From Streptomyces adelaidensis (GTDB lineage Bacteria; Actinomycetota; Actinomycetes; Streptomycetales; Streptomycetaceae): a stretch of 64,000 bases of DNA. Shown in pieces: positions 1 to 8,093 of the stretch. Where the stretch lies: assembly GCF_016598475.1 (NCBI RefSeq), contig NZ_JAEMUX010000011.1:111138-175137 (forward strand), in the 5' to 3' direction. How positions within the stretch are numbered: the first letter of the stretch is position 1; each line of letters starts with the position of its first letter. Under the pieces are notes generated by a model, which did no database searches, was not told the DNA's origin, and saw only the letters and a list, made by a program, of their open reading frames with translations. The position numbers and the translations under genes are program-made.

Positions 1-531
1 CTCGCCGACCCGGATGGTGATCGGGGTGTGGCTGCGCTTGAAGTTGCGCGGGTGGCCCTTGGTCCACAGCCGCTGGGTGCCCCACACGGCCATCGGGATC
101 ACCGGGACGCCCGCCTCCTGGGCCAGCCGGGCGGCACCCGACTTGAAGCTCTTCAGGGTGAACGACTGCGAGATGGTGGCCTCGGGGAAGACCCCGATGA
201 TCTCGCCGGAGCGCAGCGAGTCCAGCGCGTGGGCGTAAGCCGCCTCGCCCTGCTTGCGGTCCACCGGGATGTGCCGCATGTTGCGCATCAGCGGACCGGA
301 GACCTTGTGCCGGAACACCGCCTCCTTGGCCATGAAACGCACCAGACGCTTCTGCGGCAGCGCCGCCAGGCCGTCGAAGATGAAGTCCAGATAGCTGATG
401 TGATTACTCACCAGCACGGCGCCGCCCGAGCGCGGAATGTTCTCCGACCCCTTGCAGTCGATCTTCAGGTCCCACGCCTTGAACAGAGTCATGGCGAGAC
501 CGATCGCGGGGCGGTAGACAAGCTCTGCCAT
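1..531 (-). CDS. 1-acyl-sn-glycerol-3-phosphate acyltransferase (PlsC family), 3' end outside window
   Basis: Membrane-associated acyltransferase that should move an acyl chain onto lysophosphatidate in phospholipid synthesis. Reading leftwards from an ATG at 531, the protein shows the catalytic HX4D motif in NHISYLD near residue 45 and the substrate-binding FPEATIS motif near residue 115, the two blocks that define the PlsC/LPLAT family. About 177 residues are visible and the C-terminus runs off the left edge. No strong Shine-Dalgarno precedes the ATG, and a small palindrome lies 54 bases upstream. The family call is secure. Whether it is the main AGPAT or one of several paralogues usual in Streptomyces cannot be told. 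Confidence 0.88.
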   Translation of the reverse strand, partial: MAELVYRPAIGLAMTLFKAWDLKIDCKGSENIPRSGGAVLVSNHISYLDFIFDGLAALPQKRLVRFMAKEAVFRHKVSGPLMRNMRHIPVDRKQGEAAYAHALDSLRSGEIIGVFPEATISQSFTLKSFKSGAARLAQEAGVPVIPMAVWGTQRLWTKGHPRNFKRSHTPITIRVGE

Positions 532-584
532 GGGCGGAGTGGACCCTTCTCTCTGCCTGGGAAAGGGGCTCCCGGCGGGAAAGT

Positions 585-596
585 TACGCAGCCGTA
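585..596. promoter_or_regulatory. small palindrome (TACG-n4-CGTA) upstream of the acyltransferase gene
   Basis: TACGcagcCGTA sits in the 5' region of the leftward acyltransferase gene. It resembles a TetR-family half-site arrangement near lipid genes, but the arms are only 4 bases long, so it is suggestive only. Confidence 0.25.
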
Positions 597-717
597 GGTT
601 TACGGCATCCCGCAGATCGTGCCCCAAGAACGCACGAGTGGCCAGCCCTTACGCCGCCCCGGCGCGAGATTCTCGTCACGTCGAACACACTCCCGTTCGC
701 GGAACTTCGACCCCGCC

Positions 718-1134
718 TCAATCCGCGCGTGCGGCCACTCGCCGGACGAGCAGGTACATCTCGCACCCCAGGCAGTACCCGAACACCGCGTTCAGGAAAG
801 CCGCCGCGAGCGCCGCCCCCGCCGCCGCGAGTCCCAGCCACTGCGGACCCACCGCGAAGCCGATCAGCCCCACCGCCGCGAAGACCAGCCCCACCGCCTG
901 CGCGAACCGCGGCGGCTCCGGCGACTCGAACTCCGTCGGCGGCCCGATCCGCGGCCGCACCAACCTGCGGAAGACCCAGCCGTACGGCGAACGCCCCACC
1001 CCGCCCGCCGCGCCCAGCGCGAACGCGAACGTCTGCCAGGCCAGCAGCCACGCGCTTCCGGAGATCAGCCCGACCGCCAGTACGACGGTCGTCACGGCCG
1101 CGCCGAAACGCGGGCCCCTCACATCGATGTCCAT
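718..1134 (-). CDS. DUF4395 domain membrane protein
   Basis: A 138-residue integral membrane protein with about four hydrophobic segments (around residues 12-28, 32-45, 78-95 and 98-120). It matches the DUF4395 pattern: a conserved central R-RP-hydrophilic stretch and a late Y-C-L-G-C motif in the final membrane helix. DUF4395 genes often lie beside thioredoxin or rhodanese genes in actinobacteria. Here a thioredoxin-like gene is divergent 75 bases away, so a role in membrane redox or sulfur chemistry is a reasonable inference. The CxxC pair inside the last helix could be redox active. No function is established for the family. Confidence 0.75.
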   Translation of the reverse strand: MDIDVRGPRFGAAVTTVVLAVGLISGSAWLLAWQTFAFALGAAGGVGRSPYGWVFRRLVRPRIGPPTEFESPEPPRFAQAVGLVFAAVGLIGFAVGPQWLGLAAAGAALAAAFLNAVFGYCLGCEMYLLVRRVAARAD

Positions 1135-1209
1135 GCGTCAAGCATTCCTCACGCCAATCTCCGTGGGGAGCCGGGAATCTTTGCGGTCTCATGAACGCTG
1201 AACCACGCC

Positions 1210-1638
1210 GTGACCGGACTTGTGGTGTGCGTACTGGTGCTCGCGGCGGCCGGCGCCTACGGAGTGCTGCATCAGCGGCGGAGCGGGAGAGTCAAGGTGC
1301 GCGGGCGGGACGGAGACAAGCGGCTCGGCGCGGCGGAGTTGGGGGAGGGGCTCGGTGAACGGGCCACGCTCGTCCAGTTCTCCAGCGCCTTCTGCGCCCC
1401 GTGCCGGGCGACTCGCACAGTGCTCGGCGAAGTGGCCGAAATGGTCCCCGGCGTCGCCCATGTGGAGATCGACGCCGAGGAACACCTCGACCTCGTACGG
1501 CGGCTCGACATCCTCAAGACGCCGACCGTGCTCGTACTCGACGCGGAGGGCCGGATCGTGCGCCGGGCCACCGGACAGCCGCGCAGGGCGGATGTGATCG
1601 CCGCGCTCGGCGACGCCGTGATACCGGAACGCACTTGA
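1210..1638 (+). CDS. membrane-anchored thioredoxin-like protein
   Basis: A 142-residue protein starting at GTG. It opens with a single hydrophobic N-terminal segment (residues 2-20) that should anchor it in the membrane. A thioredoxin fold follows, with the active site FCAPC near residue 60 and the cis-proline signature KTPTVLVLD near residues 105-113. CAPC differs from the cytosolic CGPC and is common in exported or membrane thiol-disulfide proteins. It is divergent from the DUF4395 gene, a pairing seen in other actinobacteria. The likely role is thiol-disulfide exchange outside the membrane, and the substrate is unknown. Confidence 0.85.
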   Translation: MTGLVVCVLVLAAAGAYGVLHQRRSGRVKVRGRDGDKRLGAAELGEGLGERATLVQFSSAFCAPCRATRTVLGEVAEMVPGVAHVEIDAEEHLDLVRRLDILKTPTVLVLDAEGRIVRRATGQPRRADVIAALGDAVIPERT

Positions 1639-1658
1639 CTGTACGCCTCACCTATCGT

Positions 1659-1669
1659 CAGTCTGACTG
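1659..1669. promoter_or_regulatory. inverted repeat CAGTC-t-GACTG upstream of the flavin reductase
   Basis: A perfect 5-1-5 palindrome lies just before the ATG of a 29-codon ORF and after a second TTGACTGTA copy at 1635-1643. It may be an operator or part of a promoter for the short ORF and the flavin reductase gene. Confidence 0.3.
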
Positions 1670-1670
1670 T

Positions 1671-1760
1671 ATGCCCCGAGAACTCCTTCTCTTCGAGTGT
1701 GACGCCATGTCCACGGCGTTCGTGGTCCGCACGGCCGGTTCGCGCTGTCCGGGTACTTGA
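1671..1760 (+). CDS. possible leader peptide ORF (29 aa)
   Basis: A 29-codon ORF (MPRELLLFECDAM... ending AGSRCPGT) begins two bases after the palindrome at 1659-1669 and ends 44 bases before the flavin reductase start. It has two cysteines and no strong Shine-Dalgarno sequence. An internal in-frame ATG would give 17 residues. Position and size fit a regulatory leader, but I do not recognise the peptide and it could be chance. Conservation in related genomes would decide. Confidence 0.3.
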   Translation: MPRELLLFECDAMSTAFVVRTAGSRCPGT

Positions 1761-1804
1761 GCAGCCACGGACCAGCTCGTCGACTCCGGCAGAAGGACAA
1801 CTCC

Positions 1805-2326
1805 ATGACGGCCACCCCCGGCCTCCGTTCGCACCGGCTCACACCTCAGCTCGCCTCTCCCGATCTCCTGCGCTCCGTCTTCCGCCGGCACGCGGCCGGC
1901 GTCGCCGTGATCACGGCGCAGGGCGCCGCCGGCCCCGTCGGCTTCACCGCCACCTCGCTCAGCTCGGTCTCCGCCGAGCCCCCGCTGCTCTCGTTCGGCA
2001 TCGGCACCGGCGCCTCCAGCTGGCCGGTGATCTCCGAGGCGGAGCATGTGGGCGTGCACATACTCGGGGAGCACCAGCAGGAGCTGGCCGCCACCTTCGC
2101 CCGCAGCGGCGCCGACCGGTTCGGGGCGCCCACCGGATGGCGTAGCGGCCCGGAGGGAGTTCCCGTCCTGGACGGCGTGCTCGCCTGGTTGGTCTGCCGG
2201 GTCGTGGCGCGGGTGCCCGCCGGCGAGCACCGGATCGTCCTCGCCGAGGTCGTCCTCGGCGACCCGTCGGGCACCGGCAAGCCGCTGCTGTACCACCAGG
2301 GCCGGTTCAACGGCCTGCGGGAGTGA
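1805..2326 (+). CDS. flavin reductase family protein (FMN-binding split barrel)
   Basis: A 173-residue protein of the flavin reductase-like domain family, which uses NAD(P)H to reduce FMN or FAD for monooxygenases. Seen directly: the opening FRRHAAGVAVITAQ, the FTATSLSSVSAEPPLLSFG block that binds the flavin phosphate, a GVHILGEHQ stretch, and the C-terminal PLLYHQGRFNGL typical of the family. The ATG at 1805 has a good AAGGA site 7 bases upstream; the longer reading from 1757 has none. No partner monooxygenase lies nearby, so the oxygenase it serves is unknown. Confidence 0.9.
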   Translation: MTATPGLRSHRLTPQLASPDLLRSVFRRHAAGVAVITAQGAAGPVGFTATSLSSVSAEPPLLSFGIGTGASSWPVISEAEHVGVHILGEHQQELAATFARSGADRFGAPTGWRSGPEGVPVLDGVLAWLVCRVVARVPAGEHRIVLAEVVLGDPSGTGKPLLYHQGRFNGLRE

Positions 2327-2380
2327 CCTCCCGTCCGATCTCGCCGTACGACTACGCAGGGTTGCCTAACTCACAGTTCA

Positions 2381-2388
2381 AAGCGCTT
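2381..2388. promoter_or_regulatory. AAGCGCTT core palindrome upstream of etfBA
   Basis: An AAGCGCTT core followed by GCTTAG resembles TetR-type operators that control acyl-CoA oxidation genes in actinobacteria. It lies 157 bases before etfB. Only the 8-base core is symmetric. Confidence 0.25.
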
Positions 2389-2493
2389 GCTTAGCGGGAA
2401 CGGGATACGGGAACGTAGACGCCGTACTGGCGAGTAATATTTCGACCGGAGCGCAGGTCGCCCCGATCGGGATCGGCCGCTTCAGGCGCTTAT

Positions 2494-2513
2494 GCTGCCT
2501 GCAAGAAGGCAGC
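2494..2513 (+). other. stem-loop in the 5' region of etfB
   Basis: GCTGCCT and AGGCAGC form a perfect 7-base stem around a 6-base loop, ending 31 bases before the etfB GTG. It may be a leader hairpin affecting mRNA stability or an operator. No U-tract follows, so it is not a plain terminator. Confidence 0.35.
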
Positions 2514-2544
2514 CCGGAAATGACGATGCAGTAGGAGAGCCGGC

Positions 2545-3330
2545 GTGAGCTTGAGGATCGTTGTCACTGTGAAGTACGTGCCCGACGCCACTGGCGATCG
2601 GCACTTCGCCGATGACCTGACCGTCGACCGTGACGACGTGGACGGTCTGCTCTCCGAGCTGGACGAGTACGCGGTGGAGCAGGCGCTGCAGATCGCCGAC
2701 GAGGCGGACGACGCGGAGATCACCATTCTGACCGTGGGTCCCGAGGACGCCAAGGACGCGCTGCGCAAGGCGCTTTCGATGGGCGCCGACAAGGCGATCC
2801 ATGTCGAGGACGACGACCTGCACGGCACCGACGCCATCGGCACCTCGCTGGTGCTGGCGAAGGCGATCGAGAAGGCCGGCTACGACCTGGTGATCTCCGG
2901 CATGGCCTCCACGGACGGCACGATGGGCGTGGTGCCCGCGCTGCTCGCCGAGCGTCTGGGTGTCCCGCAGGTCACGCTGCTCTCCGAGGTTTCCGTCGAG
3001 GACGGCACGGTCAAGGGCCGCCGGGACGGCGACGCCGCGAGCGAGCTGCTGGAAGCCTCCCTGCCGGCCGTGGTCTCCGTCACCGACCAGTCGGGCGAGG
3101 CGCGTTACCCGTCCTTCAAGGGCATCATGGCGGCCAAGAAGAAGCCGGTTCAGTCCTGGGACCTGTCCGACCTCGACATCGAGGCCGAGGAAGTCGGTCT
3201 GGAGGGCGCCTGGACGGCCGTCGACTCCGCGGCCGAGCGCCCGGCGCGCACCGCTGGCACGATCGTCAAGGACGAGGGCGAGGGCGGCAAGCAGCTCGCC
3301 GAGTTCCTCGCGGGCCAGAAGTTCATCTAG
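2545..3330 (+). CDS. etfB: electron transfer flavoprotein subunit beta
   Basis: A 261-residue ETF beta subunit, which binds AMP and forms a heterodimer with the alpha subunit. The pair carries electrons from acyl-CoA dehydrogenases to the respiratory chain. The family opening VTVKYVPD is present at residues 7-14. The YAVEQALQIAD helix, GADKAIHVEDD and the ISGMASTDGTMGVVPALLAE block (around residues 115-135) are all intact. GTG at 2545 follows a GGAGA site. etfA follows in the same direction 52 bases later, so the two are co-transcribed. Length is normal for the family. Confidence 0.96.
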   Translation: MSLRIVVTVKYVPDATGDRHFADDLTVDRDDVDGLLSELDEYAVEQALQIADEADDAEITILTVGPEDAKDALRKALSMGADKAIHVEDDDLHGTDAIGTSLVLAKAIEKAGYDLVISGMASTDGTMGVVPALLAERLGVPQVTLLSEVSVEDGTVKGRRDGDAASELLEASLPAVVSVTDQSGEARYPSFKGIMAAKKKPVQSWDLSDLDIEAEEVGLEGAWTAVDSAAERPARTAGTIVKDEGEGGKQLAEFLAGQKFI

Positions 3331-3382
3331 GCCCGACCCGCTCACCGCCCCTCAAGCCTTCGCAATCCGCAGGAGCAATCCC

Positions 3383-4345
3383 ATGGCTGAAGTTCTCGTC
3401 TACGTCGACCACGTGGACGGTGCCGTCCGCAAGCCCACCCTGGAGCTGCTGACCCTGGCCCGCCGCATCGGCGAGCCCGTCGCCGTCGCGCTGGGTAACG
3501 GCGCCGCCGACACCGCCGCCGCCCTCGCCGAGCACGGCGCGGTCAAGGTCCTCACGCACGACGCCGCCGAGTACGCCGACTACCTCGTCGTCCCCAAGGT
3601 CGACGCGCTGCAGGCCGCGTACGAGGCCGTGTCCCCGGTCGCCGTGCTGGTGCCGTCCTCCGCCGAGGCCAAGGAGATCGCCGCCCGCCTCGCGGTCCGC
3701 ATCGGCTCCGGCATCATCACCGACGCCGTCGACCTCGAAGCCGGTGACGAGGGCCCCGTGGCCACCCAGTCGGTGTTCGCCGCCTCCTTCTCCACCAAGT
3801 CCCGCGTGGCCAAGGGCACGCCGGTCATCACCGTCAAGCCCAACTCCGCCGCCGTCGAGGCCGCTCCGGCCGCCGGCACGGTCGAGGCCCTGGACGTCAC
3901 GTTCGGTGCGCTGGCCACCGGCACCAAGGTCACCGGCCGTACCCCGCGCGAGTCCACGGGCCGTCCGGAGCTGACCGAGGCCGCGATCGTGGTCTCCGGT
4001 GGCCGTGGTGTCAACGGCGCGGAGAACTTCCCGATCATCGAGGCGCTCGCCGACTCCCTCGGTGCGGCCGTGGGCGCCTCGCGTGCCGCCGTCGACGCCG
4101 GCTGGTACCCGCACACCAACCAGGTCGGCCAGACCGGCAAGTCCGTCTCGCCGCAGCTGTACATCGCCAACGGCATCTCCGGCGCCATCCAGCACCGGGC
4201 CGGCATGCAGACCTCGAAGACGATCGTGGCCGTCAACAAGGACGCCGAGGCCCCGATCTTCGACCTGGTCGACTACGGCGTGGTCGGCGATCTCTTCGAC
4301 GTCGTCCCGCAGCTCACCGAGGAGATCAACAGCCGCAAGGGCTGA
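3383..4345 (+). CDS. etfA: electron transfer flavoprotein subunit alpha
   Basis: A 320-residue ETF alpha subunit, partner of the preceding etfB product. The N-terminal half ([10 protein letters not shown] to about residue 190) is the adenine-nucleotide-alpha-hydrolase-like domain. The C-terminal half is the FAD domain with the signature motifs [34 protein letters not shown] and [12 protein letters not shown] at 3383 is preceded by AGGAG at 3371, a good ribosome site; the long upstream reading has no support. A strong hairpin immediately downstream ends the operon. Confidence 0.96.
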   Translation: MAEVLVYVDHVDGAVRKPTLELLTLARRIGEPVAVALGNGAADTAAALAEHGAVKVLTHDAAEYADYLVVPKVDALQAAYEAVSPVAVLVPSSAEAKEIAARLAVRIGSGIITDAVDLEAGDEGPVATQSVFAASFSTKSRVAKGTPVITVKPNSAAVEAAPAAGTVEALDVTFGALATGTKVTGRTPRESTGRPELTEAAIVVSGGRGVNGAENFPIIEALADSLGAAVGASRAAVDAGWYPHTNQVGQTGKSVSPQLYIANGISGAIQHRAGMQTSKTIVAVNKDAEAPIFDLVDYGVVGDLFDVVPQLTEEINSRKG

Positions 4346-4359
4346 GTCCCCTGAGTTCT

Positions 4360-4401
4360 CCGAGGCCCCCGCGACCGCAGACACGGTCACGGGGGCCTCG
4401 G
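4360..4401. terminator. bidirectional terminator hairpin
   Basis: An 18-base-per-arm stem with one mismatch (arms CCGAGGCCCCCG and CGGGGGCCTCGG continuing inward to GACCG/CGGTC) around a 6-base loop. It lies between the convergent etfA and exonuclease-family genes and can serve both. Confidence 0.85.
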
Positions 4402-4402
4402 C

Positions 4403-5308
4403 TCATCCCAGCGTCAGCGAGGCCTGCACCGGCAGGTGGTCGCTCGGGTACAGCCCGTCCATGGAGAAGGTGTTCATCGCCGCCCAGTGTGTGGTCACCC
4501 CCGGCGTGGTCAGAATCCAGTCGATGCGTCTGCCGCCGGGTCTGAGCCCCCGGTAGCCGTGGTATGTCGCGTACGCGGGGCTGCGCGAGGCCGCCGCGTC
4601 CCAGGCGTCCACCAGCCCGGCGTCCAGCATGAGGTCGTACACCCGGTTGTCGTGGGCCGCGGCGTTGAAGTCGCCGGTGACGACGACCGGCGACGAGCGG
4701 TCCCATCCGGCGATCGTCTCGCCGATGAGCCCCGCGGCGCGTTCCCGGGCGTACTGGCTGACGCTGTCCAGATGGGTGTTGAGGACGTAGAACTCCCGTC
4801 CCCCGTCCGCGAGATCGGCGAAGCGGACCCAGGTCACCATGCGCAGCCAGTCGGCGCCCCAGGTGTTGGAGGCGATCGTGTACGGGGTGTCGGACAGCCA
4901 GAAGTGATCGAACTCGATCGGGTCGAGTCTGCGGGTGTCGTAGAAGATCGCCATGAACTCGTCCTTGCTGCCACCCCCTCGGCCGGTGCCGATCCAGTCG
5001 TAGTGACCGCCGAGATCCTTCTCGACCATGCGCAACTGCTGGTAGAGCCCCTCCTGGGTGCCGATGACATGCGGGCGCTCCCGGCGCAACAGCTCCCGCA
5101 TCACCGGGCGGCGCACGGCCCAGCGTGGTGTCTTGTCGACGACGGTCGCGAAGCGCACGTTGAACGTCATGACGTTCAGGGCGCCCGCGTGTTCACCGGC
5201 GGACGCGGGCTGCGACGAACCCGCTGTGGTCAGCAGCGGCACGGCGATGGCGGCGGCCGCCGCGGACTTGAGTCCCTGGCGGCGCGTCACTCCGACCTCT
5301 TTCGGCAC
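4403..5308 (-). CDS. Tat-exported endonuclease/exonuclease/phosphatase family protein
   Basis: A 301-residue secreted metal-dependent phosphoesterase of the EEP (DNase I/sphingomyelinase-like) fold. The N-terminus has a twin-arginine signal (VTRRQGLK followed by a hydrophobic run and ASA). The fold blocks appear in order: NVMTFNVRF, IGTQEG, LNTHLDSVS, VTGDFNA and the C-terminal SDHLPV carrying the catalytic His. GTG at 5308 was chosen because GGGAGGAGA lies 4-11 bases upstream; the ATG ahead of it overlaps that site. The substrate could be a phospholipid, nucleic acid or inositol phosphate. Homologues without a known substrate are common in Streptomyces. Confidence 0.88.
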   Translation of the reverse strand: MPKEVGVTRRQGLKSAAAAAIAVPLLTTAGSSQPASAGEHAGALNVMTFNVRFATVVDKTPRWAVRRPVMRELLRRERPHVIGTQEGLYQQLRMVEKDLGGHYDWIGTGRGGGSKDEFMAIFYDTRRLDPIEFDHFWLSDTPYTIASNTWGADWLRMVTWVRFADLADGGREFYVLNTHLDSVSQYARERAAGLIGETIAGWDRSSPVVVTGDFNAAAHDNRVYDLMLDAGLVDAWDAAASRSPAYATYHGYRGLRPGGRRIDWILTTPGVTTHWAAMNTFSMDGLYPSDHLPVQASLTLG

Positions 5309-5506
5309 GCGATCTCCTCCCTTGGGGGTCATTGAAGCTTGCGTATTCAATACGGAAGAAGAAGGCGGATCAGCAGTGACCAGGGGGAGAGCATGGGGAA
5401 TCCCACTTCGAGACGGTGTTGACCTCCGGGAAGATCGGCAGTTAGCTTCGTCAAGCGGATTATTGATTCCGAAATGTGGAATCTTGCGGTAGACGGAGGG
5501 TGTGGA

Positions 5507-6838
5507 ATGGGGCAGGGTCGGCAGGAGAACGTGGCGACGAGTCTCGCGGGCGCCGTCAGCGAGGAGATCAGCGCCTCCCTCGCCCCCGTCGACGCGGAGC
5601 TGGAGCGCCGCTACCCGGGAGACCCCGGCGGCCGCCAGCCCGTGCACACCGTCTACGTCCCCGGTGACGTCTTCGCCGCCGACACCATCCGTACCTGGGG
5701 TGACCGGGCGCTCGCCGCCCTCGACGAGCACGCCCCGGACGCGGCCTCCTTCGCAGCCGTCCTCGGTCTCGGCGACGACCTCGCCGGACCCGTGTACGAC
5801 CGCGTCCGCGCCAAGCTGGAACGCGAGCCGATCGAAGACCTGCGCGTGGACTTCGAGGACGGCTACGGGCCCCGCCCCGACGCCGAGGAGGACGAGGCCG
5901 CGGCCCGCGCCGCCCGGCTGATCGCCGAGGCGTACGCTGGGGGCACCTCCCGGCCGAAGGCTGGGGGAGGCACGGCGGCCCCCTACATGGGCATCCGTAT
6001 GAAGTGCATGGAGGCGCCGGTGCGCGACCGGGGCATCCGCACGCTCGACATCTTCCTCACCGGCCTGCTGGCGGCCGGCGGCCTGCCCGACGGGCTGGTC
6101 CTGACCCTGCCCAAGGTCACCTACGCCGAGCAGGTCACCGCCATGGTCCGGCTCCTGGAGGCCTTCGAGAAGGCGCGCGGCCTCACGCCCGGCCGGATCG
6201 GCTTCGAGATCCAGATCGAAACCAGCCAGGCCATCCTCGCCGCCGACGGCACCGCCACCGTCGCCCGCATGATCGACGCCGCCGAGGGCCGCGCCACCGG
6301 CCTGCACTACGGCACCTTCGACTACAGCGCCTGCCTCGGCGTCTCCGCCGCCCACCAGGCGAGCGACCACCCCGCCGCCGACCACGCCAAGGCGATCATG
6401 CAGGTCGCCGCGGCCGGCACCGGCGTGCGCGTCTCGGACGGCTCCACCAACGTCCTGCCCGTCGGCACGACCGAGAAGGTCCACGACGCCTGGCGACTGC
6501 ACTACGGCCTCACCCGCCGCGCCCTCGCCCGCGCCTACTACCAGGGCTGGGACATGCACCCCGGCCACATCCCCACCCGCTACGCGGCCGTCTTCGCCTT
6601 CTACCGCGAGGGCTACGCACAGGCCGCCGCCCGCCTGTCCCGGTACGCGAGCCGCGCGGGCGGCGACGTGATGGACGAGCCCGCCACCGCCAAGGCCCTC
6701 AGCGGCTACCTGCTGCGCGGCCTCGACTGCGGCGCCCTCGACCTCGACGAGGTGTCCGGCGCGACCGGCCTGACCCGCACCGGCCTGGAGGGCTTCGCGG
6801 CACCACGGCGGGCCGATCCGACGATTTCCGGCCAGTAG
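5507..6838 (+). CDS. DUF6986 family aldolase/citrate-lyase-like protein
   Basis: A 443-residue protein related to the HpcH/citrate lyase TIM-barrel group. It shows the acidic RVDFEDGYG motif near residue 120 and the metal/substrate block FEIQIETSQAI near residue 235. YGTFDYSACLGV and a C-terminal GWDMHPGHIPTRYAAV follow, the latter typical of CoA-ester lyase relatives. The exact reaction is unknown. ATG at 5507 has a CGGAGGG site 6 bases upstream; a GTG at 5531 with GGAG is an alternative. Residues about 143-157 (AGGTSRPKAGGGTA) come from a palindromic interspersed repeat sitting in frame inside the gene. Confidence 0.8.
   Translation: MGQGRQENVATSLAGAVSEEISASLAPVDAELERRYPGDPGGRQPVHTVYVPGDVFAADTIRTWGDRALAALDEHAPDAASFAAVLGLGDDLAGPVYDRVRAKLEREPIEDLRVDFEDGYGPRPDAEEDEAAARAARLIAEAYAGGTSRPKAGGGTAAPYMGIRMKCMEAPVRDRGIRTLDIFLTGLLAAGGLPDGLVLTLPKVTYAEQVTAMVRLLEAFEKARGLTPGRIGFEIQIETSQAILAADGTATVARMIDAAEGRATGLHYGTFDYSACLGVSAAHQASDHPAADHAKAIMQVAAAGTGVRVSDGSTNVLPVGTTEKVHDAWRLHYGLTRRALARAYYQGWDMHPGHIPTRYAAVFAFYREGYAQAAARLSRYASRAGGDVMDEPATAKALSGYLLRGLDCGALDLDEVSGATGLTRTGLEGFAAPRRADPTISGQ
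5936..5972. repeat. palindromic interspersed repeat inside a coding sequence
   Basis: A short element of the GCTGGGGGcacctccc...gctgggggagg type, with CCTCCC and GGGAGG arms. This type is scattered in Streptomyces intergenic DNA. Here it lies within the DUF6986 gene without breaking the frame and encodes a Gly/Ser/Pro-rich loop. Confidence 0.55.
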
Positions 6839-6962
6839 ACGGGTGGGTCGGACGGTGGGCGCGTAGCGGTCCTGTGACAGCCGTCGCCGCCGGTCCGAGG
6901 CGCTCCTTCGGACGCCGTAGGCTGTGCGCCACTCATCGGTGGGTCACAGGAACGGGGCGCGG

Positions 6963-8049
6963 GTGTCTGCGGGGGCGAACGAACAGGCGGACGGTGTCGG
7001 GCGGATTCTCGCCGGACGGTACCGGATCGTGGAACAGCTCGGACGTGGCGGCATGGGCGTCGTCTGGCGGGCCGTGGACGAGGTGCTCCACCGCGAGGCC
7101 CCGGCCGCGCGAGGAGACCGAACTGGGTGTCCCGGCGGTGCCGCCGGGCTTCGGACCGCCGACTGCGGGCACCGGGCCCGGTGACACGGGCGCGGGCGCC
7201 GGGTTCGGTTCGACGCGCCCGACCCCTGACTTCGGGGCGCCGCAGCAGGCCGCGGGGCCCGGCACGGGGGCATCTGCGGCGGTCGGCGGTCCGGGCCCCG
7301 GTGCGGGTGCGCCGGTTCCCGCTTCGGGGGCCGCCACCACCGTGTCCACGCCCGGTGGCCGCCCCCGCAGAGGCCGGGCCCTGCTCGCCGCCCTGGCCGT
7401 CACCGTCGTCCTCGCGGGCACCGGCGTCACGGTCGCACTGTTGAACGGGAACGACGACACGGAGACCGGCGCACAGCCCTCGGCCACCGATTCGAGCAGC
7501 GCCACCCCTTCCGACGGCCCCAGCCGGGGCACGGTCGACCTCTCCGACGACGCCGACGCCAAGGGGAAGGACGACAAGAAGTCCGCGAACCCCAGCGAGC
7601 AGTCGAAGGAGAAGGACGAGAAGGAGACCGAGGCGTCCGCCTCCCCGTCGAAAGACACGAGCGGCGTCACCACGGGCGGCGGCGGTGCGGGAGGTTCGGA
7701 CACCTCGGGCGGCTCCACCAGCGGTGGCACGACCGGCGGGACCACCGGCGGCGAAACCCCGCAGGAATCGTCCTGTGTCTCGATCGGCGGCGGCAAGTAC
7801 AACTGCACGATCTGGCGCACCGCCAAGTCCTACACCGCCGCCGGCACCGAGGTCGGCGTCCTCAACGCCGGCACCAACTACTTCTACTGCCAGCAGAACC
7901 TGGGCCGCCGCGAGACCTACGACGAGTGGACCAACGTCTGGTGGGCCAAGACCGACGACGACAACGGCAACACCGATGTCTTCGTCAGCGACGTCTACAT
8001 CAAGGGCGGCGAGAACGACGCCCCGGTGCCCGGCCTCCCGGTCTGCTGA
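6963..8049 (+). pseudogene. Ser/Thr protein kinase with the catalytic domain deleted
   Basis: Remnant of a membrane-bound PknB-type kinase. From GTG 6963 the frame reads into a normal kinase start, with GRYRIVEQLGRGGMGVVWRA (glycine loop) and DEVLHRE. At about 7095 it passes directly into the juxtamembrane region in another frame (RPREETELGVPAVPPGFGPP...). The VAVK lysine, HRD and DFG motifs and most of the roughly 270-residue domain are missing. The rest is well preserved: a Pro/Gly/Ala-rich linker, one transmembrane helix (ALLAALAVTVVLAGTGVTVA), a Lys/Glu/Ser/Thr linker, and a C-terminal extracellular domain with paired cysteines. Internal deletion plus frameshift makes it a pseudogene unless the assembly is wrong. 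Confidence 0.8.
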
Positions 8050-8093
8050 CCTGGGCCACGCACGGCTCGCCGCGCGCGCCGGGGGCGGTGGAC

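Noticed and set aside
4403..6568. A 721-codon minus-strand frame covering the exonuclease gene and extending rightwards
   Set aside because: Only the part from 5308 carries family motifs; the rest is antisense of the DUF6986 gene, a common effect of GC-rich third positions.
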